Positions 34,881 to 43,988 of a stretch of DNA of 64,000 nucleotides are shown here, one piece after another. The translations under genes were made by a program, and so were the position numbers. The notes below the pieces were generated by a model. The model did no database searches. It was not told where the DNA came from and was given only the letters and a program-made list of their open reading frames with translations. Every line of letters begins with the position of its first letter. The stretch's first letter is position 1. Origin of the DNA: Desulfobacterales bacterium (GTDB lineage: Bacteria; Desulfobacterota; Desulfobacteria; Desulfobacterales; JAEINQ01); assembly GCA_016342285.1 (NCBI GenBank), contig JAEINQ010000039.1:1-64000 (forward strand), read 5' to 3'.

Positions 34881-37808
34881 ATGCGCCTCGGTATTCGGGA
34901 AAAATTGCTCATCCCTATCATTGCGATCGTGCTCGCCGGCATGGCCAGCATCATTCTCTATTTCTATTTCAGCTCCACCCGGGCCATTCAGCAGGCCGCC
35001 AGCAACGGCCTGGTCAGGGAGGTCGATCTTTCCGTCAAACTGATGGACGATTGGATGGCGGCCCGCAAGCAGGACATGACCACCTGGAGCGCCCAGCAGG
35101 TTCTGGTGGAGGCCCTCAGCGAAACCGGTTACTATGGCCGAAGCGCCCGATTGGGGGCTGTCGACTACCTCCGGGGCCTCAACCGCGGTTACGGTTACTA
35201 TGACCTTCTCTTTATCGCCGATTTGGCCGGAAGACCGGTGGCGGCTTCCCGTGACCTGGGCAAGAAAGATTTCGACATTGCCAACCGAAGCTATTTTCAA
35301 AAGGCCAAGGCCGGAAAGCTGGTGGTGTCTGACATCATCATTGGCCAGGATCATGGCCTGAAAGTGTTTGTCGTTTCAGTCCCTGTTCGAAAGGACGGCC
35401 GGGTGGTGGGTGTGCTGACCGGCGGGGTCAAACTGGCGATGTTGAGCGACCTTTTTGTGGGCGGGTTCAGGTTGGGGCGGGACGGCTATGCTTTTCTGGC
35501 CGCCGGCGATGGCCGGATCATCACCCGCTCCAGTGAAATTCACCCCTCCCTGGACGCTCTTGACCGGTTCGATTTTGGCCGTAAAATGCTGTCTGAAGGC
35601 CGAGGCGTCGCCATCTACAGTATGGACGGCATCAAGCTCATTTCGAGCTACGGACGGATGCAGCAGGTGCCGTGGCTGTTTGTGGCCACCCAGTCCCTGG
35701 ACGAAGCGTTTGCACCGTCGCTGAGAACCGGCACCTACAGCGTGGTCACGGGGCTGGCGATTTTATTGGTCGTTTCCCTGGTCATCGGTTTCCTGTTTCG
35801 CCGTACCGTCTATACCCCCATCAACGAGATGTTGCGGGTGATGGGGCACGTGGAGCAGGGGGAGTTGTACCGGCGGGCCAAAAGCGGTGGGGGCGGGGAT
35901 GAGATCGGCAAACTGACGACGGCGTTTAATACCATGATCGGTCGGCTGGAAAAGACCGTCAACGATCTGACCAGCGAAGTGGCGGTGCGTCGAGGCGCCG
36001 AGACCGCCCTGGCCGAAAATCGGGACAACCTGGAAAAGCTCGTGGGCGAGCGAACCCTGGAATTGGAAAATGAGGTTTCGGTGCGATGGCGGGCCGAAAT
36101 GAGCCTTCGTTCCAGCGAGGCCCGGCTGCGTCGGCAAACCGAAACCCTCCGGGCGTTGGCCCGCCAGAAACCTTTGTTTTCAGGCGATTTAAAAGCGGCC
36201 CTGCCGGTCATCATCGAGGCGGCCGCACGGACAATGGGCGTTTCCAACGCCAGTGTCTGGTTGTTCGAAAAACTCAAGGTCGGGCTGGCCTGTGTCGAGT
36301 GCTATCCCCCGGACCCGGGTTCGGGCGAAGAGGTCCGGTGTGTTCAGCCCCCGGACGATTACCTGGAAAAGCTGGAGATGGATCGCGTATGGTCGGCCTC
36401 CGACGCTCGCTGCCAGGGATCCCACTTCCGTCGTTGCGGGAAGGCGCCTTCGGCATCGAGTGATCGTGCGTTTCTTGAGGCGGCCATCATGCTGGGCGGC
36501 AAACTCAAGGGGGTGGTCTCCTTCAAGCATGACGGGCCGGATCGGGAATGGAAGATTGACGAGCAGAATTTTGCCACCTCCATTGCCGATTTTGTATCCC
36601 TGGCCCTGGAAACCTTTGAGCGGCTTCAGGCGGAAAAGGCGAAAAAAAACCTGGAGATCCGATTGCACCGGTCGGAAAAGATGGAGGCCATCGGTACCCT
36701 GGCCGGCGGGGTCGCCCACGATCTCAACAATATCCTTTCCGGTATCGTCAGCTATCCCGAATTGCTCCTCATGCAGCTGCCCGAAGACAGTCCCCTGGCC
36801 AAGCCGCTCCGGACGATCCGGGAGTCCGGCGAAAAGGCGGCCGCTATCGTTCAGGATCTGCTGACCCTGGCCCGGCGGGGGGTTTCGGTGACCGAAGTCG
36901 TCAGCCTCAACGACATTATCGAAAAATATCTGAAAAGCCCGGAGTTCGATCGGCTGATGGTTTACCATCCCGAGGTGATCGTCAATGTGAGCCTGGCGCC
37001 GGACCTGATGGACATCGCCGGCTCTCCGGTCCATCTGTCCAAAACCATCATGAACCTGGTTGCCAATGCCTCGGAAGCCATGCCCACGGGGGGCGAGCTT
37101 TCCTTAAAGACCGAAAACCGGTACGTGGACCAGCCGATTCGAGGCTACGACAATGTGGAAGAAGGCGATTATGTGGTGGTGACCGTTTTAGACAGTGGCG
37201 TGGGGATCCTCGAAAAGGACCTGGGCCGGATTTTCGAACCGTTTTTTACCAAGAAGAAAATGGGCAGAAGCGGCACCGGCCTGGGTATGGCGGTGGTTTG
37301 GGGGACGGTCAAGGACCATAACGGGTATATCGATTTTCAAAGCCGGGAAGGGGCCGGAACCCTTTTTACCCTCTATTTCCCCGTGACGCGCCAGGTCCGG
37401 AACGACATTTCCATGCCCGTTTCGTCGGAAAGACTGCGCGGCAACGGCGAGACCATCCTCGTGGTGGACGACATTGCCGAACAGCGGGAAATCGCCCATT
37501 CCATTCTGAATCTGCTGGGTTACCGGGTCGATACCGTTGCCAGTGGTGAGGCTGCGGTGGCTTATCTGAACGAGAAATCCGCGGACCTGCTGGTTCTGGA
37601 TATGATCATGGATCCGGGGATGGACGGCCTGGATACCTTCAGGGCGGTGGTTCGTGCGCATCCGGGGCAGCGATCCATCATCACCAGCGGCTTTTCCGAA
37701 ACCGACCGCATCAAGGAAGCCCTTCGGCTGGGTGTGTCCCAATACCTCAAGAAACCCTACGTGATCGAAAATTTCGGTACGGCCGTCCGCAACGCGCTGT
37801 CGTCTTGA
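34881..37808 (+). CDS. Hybrid sensor histidine kinase with Cache, HAMP, GAF-like and receiver domains
   Basis: 975 residues. TM1 (7-30), double Cache periplasmic sensor (35-280), TM2 (285-306), HAMP (307-360), coiled coil (365-420), a GAF-like domain (425-580) with several Cys, dimerisation domain with His613 (GGVAHDLNN), HATPase (710-830, SGTGLGMAV) and one C-terminal receiver with Asp907. The His-box is of the HDLNN class. It overlaps operonically with the binding protein just upstream, a plausible sensor-ligand pair. No DNA-binding response regulator belongs to this pair directly, although an OmpR-type gene follows 175 bp later. Confidence 0.94.
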   Translation: MRLGIREKLLIPIIAIVLAGMASIILYFYFSSTRAIQQAASNGLVREVDLSVKLMDDWMAARKQDMTTWSAQQVLVEALSETGYYGRSARLGAVDYLRGLNRGYGYYDLLFIADLAGRPVAASRDLGKKDFDIANRSYFQKAKAGKLVVSDIIIGQDHGLKVFVVSVPVRKDGRVVGVLTGGVKLAMLSDLFVGGFRLGRDGYAFLAAGDGRIITRSSEIHPSLDALDRFDFGRKMLSEGRGVAIYSMDGIKLISSYGRMQQVPWLFVATQSLDEAFAPSLRTGTYSVVTGLAILLVVSLVIGFLFRRTVYTPINEMLRVMGHVEQGELYRRAKSGGGGDEIGKLTTAFNTMIGRLEKTVNDLTSEVAVRRGAETALAENRDNLEKLVGERTLELENEVSVRWRAEMSLRSSEARLRRQTETLRALARQKPLFSGDLKAALPVIIEAAARTMGVSNASVWLFEKLKVGLACVECYPPDPGSGEEVRCVQPPDDYLEKLEMDRVWSASDARCQGSHFRRCGKAPSASSDRAFLEAAIMLGGKLKGVVSFKHDGPDREWKIDEQNFATSIADFVSLALETFERLQAEKAKKNLEIRLHRSEKMEAIGTLAGGVAHDLNNILSGIVSYPELLLMQLPEDSPLAKPLRTIRESGEKAAAIVQDLLTLARRGVSVTEVVSLNDIIEKYLKSPEFDRLMVYHPEVIVNVSLAPDLMDIAGSPVHLSKTIMNLVANASEAMPTGGELSLKTENRYVDQPIRGYDNVEEGDYVVVTVLDSGVGILEKDLGRIFEPFFTKKKMGRSGTGLGMAVVWGTVKDHNGYIDFQSREGAGTLFTLYFPVTRQVRNDISMPVSSERLRGNGETILVVDDIAEQREIAHSILNLLGYRVDTVASGEAAVAYLNEKSADLLVLDMIMDPGMDGLDTFRAVVRAHPGQRSIITSGFSETDRIKEALRLGVSQYLKKPYVIENFGTAVRNALSS

Positions 37809-37983
37809 ATCGACATATTCTTTACAATGTTTTAAACAGCGGCCCAACACCTGGATTTACCCTCTCCCCCGGGTTTCGATGAGATCCCTTGCCCTTCCAG
37901 GCCGATTTGGCTAATATCCATAGGCGTGGATGCTTTGCCATTCGCGCCATGCGATCAAACCCGAATCGACTATTCGAGGTGCC

Positions 37984-38661
37984 ATGCGGATTCTTCTCAT
38001 CGAAGACGACCTTAAAATCGCCCAGTTTATCGTCAAGGGGATGCGTGCGGCCGGATTTGCCACAGATCACGCAACCGATGGTGAAGACGGCCTTCACCTG
38101 GCCCTGACCGAACCCTACGATGCGGCCATCATCGACATCATGTTGCCCGGCCGGGACGGCCTCTCCGTCATCGAAACCCTGAGACGGGAGAAAATCCACA
38201 CGCCGGTGATCATTCTCAGCGCCCGGGGCGCCATTGACGATCGGGTCCGGGGCCTTCAGACCGGCAGCGACGACTACCTGACCAAGCCCTTCGCGTTTTC
38301 GGAGTTGCTGGCCCGGGTCCAGGCCCTGATCCGTCGTTCCAGCGGTGCTTCGGAACCGACGCGGCTGTCGGCCGGCGACCTCTCCATGAACCTGATCACC
38401 CGGGAAGTGGTCAGGGCCGGCCAGCGGATTGAACTCCAACCCCTGGAGTTTTCCCTGCTCGAATACCTGTTGCGAAACGCCGGCCGGGTGGTCTCCAAGA
38501 CCATGATCATGGAACATGTCTGGAACTACAACTTTGATCCCCAGACCAATGTGGTGGAAGCCCGGATCAGCCGCCTGCGCGACAAGGTGGACCGGGACTT
38601 CGATCCCCGGTTGATTCACACGGTGCGCGGGGTGGGATATGTCCTTCGAGAATCCGCCTAA
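37984..38661 (+). CDS. OmpR/PhoB-family response regulator
   Basis: 226 residues. The receiver domain has the acidic pair (LIEDD), phosphoacceptor Asp (AIIDIMLPGRDG) and the K motif (YLTKPF). The C-terminal winged helix ends in the usual RDKVDRDFDPRLIHTVRGVGY. Start at 37984 has GAGGTG just upstream. It overlaps the next kinase gene by 23 nt, so they form one two-component system. The htrA gene directly downstream is the natural candidate target. Confidence 0.95.
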   Translation: MRILLIEDDLKIAQFIVKGMRAAGFATDHATDGEDGLHLALTEPYDAAIIDIMLPGRDGLSVIETLRREKIHTPVIILSARGAIDDRVRGLQTGSDDYLTKPFAFSELLARVQALIRRSSGASEPTRLSAGDLSMNLITREVVRAGQRIELQPLEFSLLEYLLRNAGRVVSKTMIMEHVWNYNFDPQTNVVEARISRLRDKVDRDFDPRLIHTVRGVGYVLRESA

Positions 38662-40069
38662 GCTCCACCATACCCTGGCCTTTCGACTGACCCTGTGGTA
38701 CGCGGGCATCTTCACCCTGGCTTCCGGCGTGGCGTTTTTCTTCTTCTACCTGCTGATCACATCGGTGATCCGCGAGCAAACCGACCAGGAACTGTTGGGC
38801 AAGGTGAGCGACCTTTCCGCGGTCATGGCTGTTCGAGGCATTGACGGCGTGCGCCGGGTTACCGTGATAGAGGCCCAGGCCGCCGGGGAGAAGAAAATCT
38901 TCTTCAGGCTCCTCTACCGGTCCGGCCAGGTCTTTTCATCGTCGAATATGGCCCACTGGCAAAATATCGGCGTCAGTGCCGACGCGGTGCGCCATTTGCT
39001 GGAACGGGGCGGGCACGTCTTTGAAACCGTCTCCATTGCCCAGCGGCCCCATCCGGTGCGAACGGTCTATGGGTTCATCGGGCAGGGGGTCATCCTCCAG
39101 ATGGGGCAGTCCCTGGAAAACTACGCCCGGCTGGTGGCCGTGTTTAGGACCATGTTTTTCTTCACCATGGCCGGGATTCTCGTGGTTGCCGCCATCATCG
39201 GCTGGTTCATGGCTCGAAGGGCCATGGGCGGCGTATGGACGGTGATCCGTACGGCCCGACGGATTTCCCAGGGCGCGCTGCATGAACGAGTGCCGGTCCA
39301 CCCCCGGAAGGATGAAATCGACCAACTCGCCCTGACCTTTAATCGCATGCTGGATCGCATCGAAGGGCTGGTGTCGGGGATTCAGGAGATGAGCGACAAT
39401 ATCGCCCATGATCTGAGAAGCCCGGTCACACGCATCCGCGGACTGGCCGAAGTGACGCTGACCACCGGCCGGTCGAAAGAAGAATTCGAGCAGATGGCCG
39501 CCTCCACCATCGAGGACTGTGACCGTTTGCTGGACATGATCAACACCATGCTCCTGATTTCACGGACCGAAGCCGGCGTGGAAAGATTCGACTCGGCCCC
39601 CGTGGACCTGGCTGCCGTGGCCTGCGACGCCTGCGATCTGTTCGGGCCCATGGCCGAAGACGGCGGCATCGAACTCGATTGGAACGCCTGTCCGTCATGC
39701 ATCGTTTCCGGCGATGTCGCCATGCTCCAGCGCATGATTGCCAACCTGCTGGACAATGCCATCAAGTACACCGCGTCCCCCGGCCGGGTGACGGTCCGGC
39801 TGGACTGCGACCCGGCCGGACAGACCCGGCTGACCGTGGGGGATACCGGCCATGGCATTGACCGGCGGGATCTGCCGCACATTTTCGAGCGGTTTTTCCG
39901 CTGTGACCAGAGTCGGTCCCGGGCCGGCACCGGTCTGGGGTTGAGCCTGGCCCGGGCCGTGGCCCGGGCCCACGGCGGGGATATTACCGTGACCAGTACC
40001 CCGGGCATGGGGAGTACCTTTACCGTTTCCCTTCCCGCCGGTCGGCCCCTGCTGCCGCCGGCGAAATGA
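38639..40069 (+). CDS. Sensor histidine kinase (OmpR-partner type)
   Basis: 476 residues. TM1 (about 18-42), a 125-residue periplasmic sensor without a recognised domain, TM2 (165-190), HAMP, HisKA with MSDNIAHDLRSPVTRI, and HATPase with N box (NLLDNAIKY), GDTGHGID and GTGLGLSLA. The arrangement is that of CusS/QseC-type kinases. Translationally coupled to the response regulator through a 23-nt overlap. Together with htrA downstream it resembles an envelope-stress module; the sensed signal is inferred only. Confidence 0.95.
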   Translation: MSFENPPKLHHTLAFRLTLWYAGIFTLASGVAFFFFYLLITSVIREQTDQELLGKVSDLSAVMAVRGIDGVRRVTVIEAQAAGEKKIFFRLLYRSGQVFSSSNMAHWQNIGVSADAVRHLLERGGHVFETVSIAQRPHPVRTVYGFIGQGVILQMGQSLENYARLVAVFRTMFFFTMAGILVVAAIIGWFMARRAMGGVWTVIRTARRISQGALHERVPVHPRKDEIDQLALTFNRMLDRIEGLVSGIQEMSDNIAHDLRSPVTRIRGLAEVTLTTGRSKEEFEQMAASTIEDCDRLLDMINTMLLISRTEAGVERFDSAPVDLAAVACDACDLFGPMAEDGGIELDWNACPSCIVSGDVAMLQRMIANLLDNAIKYTASPGRVTVRLDCDPAGQTRLTVGDTGHGIDRRDLPHIFERFFRCDQSRSRAGTGLGLSLARAVARAHGGDITVTSTPGMGSTFTVSLPAGRPLLPPAK

Positions 40070-40295
40070 CACCCCCCGAGCTCAAATCCCACCTCACGGC
40101 GACTGTGACCGAATGGTAATGTTGTCGTCATCTTCTGGTCAGTTTCCTGCCATATAGTCCTTTCATCGAAGCCATGCATGCAATTGGCCCCCGGCATCCA
40201 CACCCGATTGGTGTGGTCAACGTCGCTTGGTTATGCCGAGGCCCCTTTGCTGCACGTGACCCAAGTGAAGGAGCAAACCAATGAGGAGGTATCCC

Positions 40296-41783
40296 ATGAA
40301 AAAGATCAAACATCTGCTCGTCGCCGGTGCGGTTCTGGCCGTGGTGGCGGTGGTGGCGGTGGCGGGGTTTTCCCAGGGTTCGGCCGCTCAAGTCCCGGCA
40401 ATCAAAACCGCCGCGGCCCCGGCCCCGGTCGCCCTGATTCCCGCCAATTTTGAATCCCTGGCCAAATTGGCCCGGCCTGCCGTGGTCAATATCCGAACCG
40501 TTAAAACCATTCATGGCGGCGGGCCGGTTTTCCGGCATTTTTTCGGCAGCCCTTTCGGCAATCAGAGTCCTTTTGAAGAGTTTTTCAAGCCCTATGGTGG
40601 CCGGTCCCAGGAGCGCGATCTGAAACAGCAGAGCCTGGGGTCGGGGTTTATCATCGACCGGGACGGCTATATCGTGACCAACAACCATGTTGTCGATGGG
40701 GCCGATCGCATTCGGGTCCATCTGGCGGACGGCAAGCAGTACGATGCCGAGGTGGTGGGGCGTGATGCCAACACCGATCTGGCCCTGATCCGCATCAAGG
40801 CCGACGAGCCCCTGACCCCCATCGCCATGGGGGATTCCGAAGTCCTCAACGTCGGATCCTGGGTGGTGGCTATCGGCAGCCCCTTCGGGCTCGAGCAGAC
40901 CGTGACCGCCGGGATTGTCAGCGCCAAGGGCCGCGTGATCGGAGCCGGTCCTTATGACGATTTCATCCAGACCGATGCATCCATCAATCCCGGCAACAGC
41001 GGCGGGCCGTTGATTAACATGGCCGGCGAGGTGGTGGGGATCAACACCGCCATCGTGGCCCGGGGCCAGGGCGTCGGCTTTGCCATCCCCATCAATCTGG
41101 CCGCGGAGGTGATCGCCCAGCTCAAGAATAGCGGGGCGGTGAGTCGCGGCTGGCTCGGGGTCGGCGTTCAGGACCTGACCGAAGAGCTGAACGACTATTA
41201 CGGCCTGGGAAAGACTGACGGCGTGCTGGTCACCCAGGTGTTTGAAGAGGATCCGGCGGAAAAGGCCGGCATCAAGGCCGGAGATGTTATCCTGGAAGTC
41301 AACGGCAAGACCGTGGCCTCGGGCCGGGCCCTTTCCCTGGCCGTGGCCGGTGTGGGCGTGGGAAAGCGGATGTCCGTAACTGTTCTGCGCGACGGGAAGA
41401 AGAAGACCTTTCAAATCACCACCACCCGTCGTGAGGATGGGGCGGCACGGGCCGATGGCGATGATGGGCCGGTGATGGAAAAATCCGGGTCCTTCGGTCT
41501 TGCCCTGTCACCCCTGACCCCTGAAGCGGCCAGTCACTACGGATACGACTCCCAAGAGGACGGGGTGCTTGTCACCGGGGTCGAGCCGGGCAGTCCGGCC
41601 CATAAAGCCGGTGTCCAGGTCGGTGATCTGATCAAGGAAGTCAATCGGAAACCGGTGGCCACCCCCGGCGATGCATTCAATGGGTTGAAGGGCGAAGGCA
41701 AAGACGCCTCGGTCCAGATCCTGGTCAAACGCAGCCGTGCCGGCTTCATCGTCTTCAAGCTGGAAGGCAAGGAACGGCCATAG
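40296..41783 (+). CDS. htrA: Periplasmic serine protease/chaperone, HtrA (DegP/DegQ) family
   Basis: 495 residues. Signal sequence or signal anchor (MKKIKHLLVAGAVLAVVAVV). The trypsin-like domain has the complete triad: His131 (TNNHVVDG), Asp161 (DANTDLALIRI) and Ser235 (NPGNSGGPL). Two PDZ domains follow (about 285-375 and 405-490). It degrades or refolds damaged envelope proteins. GAGGAGG 6 nt upstream fixes the start at the second Met of the ORF. Located 226 bp after the two-component kinase gene, consistent with joint regulation. Confidence 0.96.
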   Translation: MKKIKHLLVAGAVLAVVAVVAVAGFSQGSAAQVPAIKTAAAPAPVALIPANFESLAKLARPAVVNIRTVKTIHGGGPVFRHFFGSPFGNQSPFEEFFKPYGGRSQERDLKQQSLGSGFIIDRDGYIVTNNHVVDGADRIRVHLADGKQYDAEVVGRDANTDLALIRIKADEPLTPIAMGDSEVLNVGSWVVAIGSPFGLEQTVTAGIVSAKGRVIGAGPYDDFIQTDASINPGNSGGPLINMAGEVVGINTAIVARGQGVGFAIPINLAAEVIAQLKNSGAVSRGWLGVGVQDLTEELNDYYGLGKTDGVLVTQVFEEDPAEKAGIKAGDVILEVNGKTVASGRALSLAVAGVGVGKRMSVTVLRDGKKKTFQITTTRREDGAARADGDDGPVMEKSGSFGLALSPLTPEAASHYGYDSQEDGVLVTGVEPGSPAHKAGVQVGDLIKEVNRKPVATPGDAFNGLKGEGKDASVQILVKRSRAGFIVFKLEGKERP

Positions 41784-41786
41784 GGT

Positions 41787-41897
41787 CTTTGCGGGTCTCG
41801 GTCCTGCCGGGTTTCCCTCCCCCCTCCCCTCCGGCCGGGCCCCGCAAAGCGTCTGGCGGCGCAACCACGTCATGCTATAGCGTGATTGCGCCGCCAG
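41787..41897 (+). terminator. Terminator hairpins after htrA
   Basis: A strong stem ctggcggcgcaa (41853-41864) / ttgcgccgccag (41886-41897), extended inward by cacg/cgtg, is followed by a T-rich stretch (gcattcttattg). A weaker pair, ctttgcggg (41787-41795) / cccgcaaag (41841-41849), starts 4 bp after the htrA stop. Together they make a good transcription stop. Confidence 0.7.
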
Positions 41898-42112
41898 GCA
41901 TTCTTATTGCGACTCATGCGATGGTTCCCATTTTTCACGGGATTGGGTCTGCCGGCGGCGGCTATCAGGGGATGATTTGCTCATGTCATATGGATTTGTT
42001 ATACCAACGCTGCCATCTTTCAATCGGTTATCGCATTTGTCAGAAATACCTTCCGATACGGGTCAATGGACGGCCCTCACCTTCAAACTCAGTGTGAGTC
42101 AAAATTGATGGT

Positions 42113-42205
42113 CTCGTAAAAAGCTTTTCCAGGCCGCGAACGGCCATATATCTGAAAGGAACTGTCCGTAGAAGTCCGAACTTACCACAAAGGGCACAAA
42201 GTTAA
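42113..42205. repeat. Dispersed repeat A, second copy
   Basis: tcgtaaaaagcttttccagg, ggccgcgaacggccatatat and tagaagtccgaac...cacaaagttaa match, in the same order, the repeat at 10515-10650. It again ends just before a gene start, here the TerB-like gene. The rest of the 449-bp gap after htrA shows only the htrA terminator hairpins. Confidence 0.8.
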
Positions 42206-42232
42206 CCTCCTTAATACTGGGGAAATTTTTCG

Positions 42233-42697
42233 ATGCGAGACATGATCAGACGCTTGCTTAAAGGACCTTCGGTCGGGGCGACAACAGACCGGAATTTGGC
42301 CCGCGATTTGCGGGTGGCGACCTGTGCCCTGTTCGTGGAGATGGGGCGAATCGACGAGTCCTTTACGCCGGATGAGTTGGAAAGAGTCGTCGTGATTCTC
42401 AAGGAAAAATACGGACTGTCCAAAGACGACGCCGATGCCCTGATCGGCGAGGCGGACAGGGCATTGGAGGAAAGCCTTGACCTGTGGCAGTTTGCCCGGC
42501 TCATCAACGAGAACTATTCCAACGATGAGAAGGTGGAAATCGTGGAGATGCTCTGGCGGATCATCTATGTGGACGGAAAGATGGATGCCCACGAGCATTA
42601 TCTGATGGCCAAGCTCAAGAACCTGTTGCGGTTGGATCACCACCGGATCATCGAAGCCAAGCGCAAAGTCCTCCATGGCGACGGGCGGGAACGATGA
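42233..42697 (+). CDS. TerB-like tellurite-resistance-family protein
   Basis: 154 residues, all helical. The conserved acidic motif of the TerB fold is visible (YVDGKMDAHEHYLMAKLKNLL) along with the earlier EMGRIDESFTPDE. Most such single-domain proteins are not linked to tellurite; a metal-binding or signalling role is likely but unproved. It sits alone, preceded by a copy of repeat A. Confidence 0.85.
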   Translation: MRDMIRRLLKGPSVGATTDRNLARDLRVATCALFVEMGRIDESFTPDELERVVVILKEKYGLSKDDADALIGEADRALEESLDLWQFARLINENYSNDEKVEIVEMLWRIIYVDGKMDAHEHYLMAKLKNLLRLDHHRIIEAKRKVLHGDGRER

Positions 42698-42756
42698 CGC
42701 TGGCATCAAAGCCTTTTTCAATCTTAACACTTAAAACCTAAAACTTAAAACCGGTT

Positions 42757-43368
42757 TTACAGATAGGGGGCAATGGCGCGGTGGAAGGTTCTGGCCATGA
42801 CAGCGTAACCGTCGGCGTTGGGATGGATGGGATCGCTCATGAGGTTGCGGTTCCCCATGATCCCTTCAAAGACATTGGGGATCAGCACCGACCCGGTCTC
42901 TTGGGCCAGTTGGCGGTAGGCCTCGTCAAACCCCCGGCCATAGAGCGGAATGTCGATGCCGCCGATGACCACCAGGGCGCCGGCTTTTTGAATCTCCACC
43001 ACGATGCGGCGCAGATTGTCAAAGGCCGCCTTCCGGGGTACCCTGTTTTTCAGATCGTTTCCGCCCAGGGTCAGCAGCACCAGGCGCGGGGAATGGGAGA
43101 GCACATCGGCTTCCAGCCGGTTCAGGGCCTGGGCCGTGGTGTCGCCCGGAACGCCGGTGTTGATCACCGGCTTTTCGATCAGGGCCGACAGTTGGCTGGG
43201 GTAATCCATGCCGTCCGGGGCGCCGGTGCCGTAGGTCAGGCTGTCACCGAAACAGATGATGTTCTCTCCGGCAGGCTCGGCGTTGGTGATGGGCGCCGCC
43301 GGCCGGGACCAACGAATGCCGATCCCGACCAGCACCACGGCGGCTATGACCAGAACGGTCTTTCTCAT
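42757..43368 (-). CDS. GDSL-type esterase (TesA-like)
   Basis: 203 residues. An N-terminal hydrophobic segment (VLVIAAVVLVGIGI) suggests export or membrane anchoring. SGNH hydrolase blocks are present: FGDSLTYG (nucleophile Ser), the Gly of NTGVPGDTT, GGND, and the DPIHPN motif with catalytic Asp and His. Activity is hydrolysis of acyl esters or thioesters. Its ATG overlaps the stop of the DsbA-family selenoprotein gene by 4 bp, so the two are translated together. Confidence 0.93.
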   Translation of the reverse strand: MRKTVLVIAAVVLVGIGIRWSRPAAPITNAEPAGENIICFGDSLTYGTGAPDGMDYPSQLSALIEKPVINTGVPGDTTAQALNRLEADVLSHSPRLVLLTLGGNDLKNRVPRKAAFDNLRRIVVEIQKAGALVVIGGIDIPLYGRGFDEAYRQLAQETGSVLIPNVFEGIMGNRNLMSDPIHPNADGYAVMARTFHRAIAPYL

Positions 43369-43988
43369 GGGAGGGTCTCCCGTTTAGCCACACCGAGCCG
43401 GGTCAACATGGCCTCGATGGCTTCGTAGGGCTGGGCGCCTTCGATAAACGCCCCGGCCATGGCAAAGGTCGGCACCACGGTGATGCCCATGGCGCGCGAC
43501 CGGGCCCAGTCGTTGTCCACCGCTTCCCGGAAAAGCCCGTCGTTGACAACCGCGGCGGCCGCTTTCGGATCCAGCCCCACCGATGCGGCGATGTTTTCCA
43601 GCACATCGGTGCGGTAAATGTTCAGGCCGTCGGCAAAATAGGCTTTGAATGCGGCCAGGTGAAAAGCGTCTCCTTGCCCCTGGGTCTCGGCCCACTTGCC
43701 CAGCTCCTGGGCCCGGCGGCTGTTGAAAGTCATCTGCCGGTCGCCGAATGGGAGTCCCAGGTCTCGCGCCGCCTGGCGCAACCGGTCCAGCATGGCGTCG
43801 ATGTCAAAATCCCGGCCCCTGAACAGTTCCTCCAGGGTCCGCCCATCGGGCGGTGTTTCCGGATGCAGGGGAAAGGCGGTCCAACGGATCGAAATGTCGA
43901 ATTGCCTGGCGATGCGTTCACTACGGCCCGTAATGAAGTAGCACCACGGTCAGATGTAGTCGGAAAAAATCTCAAGTGTTGGAGACAC
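43365..43988 (-). CDS. DsbA-family (FrnE-like) selenoprotein oxidoreductase
   Basis: 207 residues. The ORF track lists only residues 66-207 (43365..43793). Upstream in the same frame is an open stretch interrupted once, by TGA at 43950-43952. The frame reads FSDYI-U-PWCYF, where relatives have FSDYICPWCY, so the TGA stands in place of the first active-site Cys (Sec13, Cys16). The start is GTG at 43988 with AGGAGG 9 nt upstream. The rest is a FrnE-type thioredoxin-fold protein with the helical insertion and the cis-Pro segment TVVPTFAM. No signal peptide, so probably a cytoplasmic thiol-disulfide oxidoreductase or isomerase. First gene of the operon with the GDSL esterase. Confidence 0.93.
43917..43937 (-). 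promoter_or_regulatory. SECIS-like hairpin of the DsbA-family selenoprotein
   Basis: Beginning 12 nt after the UGA, TTCATTAC-GGGCC-GTAGTGAA makes an 8-bp stem (one G-U) with a 5-nt loop starting GG. Position and geometry mirror the fdhA SECIS in this window (also 12 nt after UGA, 5-nt loop starting GG). Confidence 0.85.

Noticed and set aside
43730-43975. 81-codon ORF in another frame over the start of the DsbA-family gene
   Set aside because: It has no motif, and the overlapping frame with UGA has the conserved thioredoxin-fold sequence.
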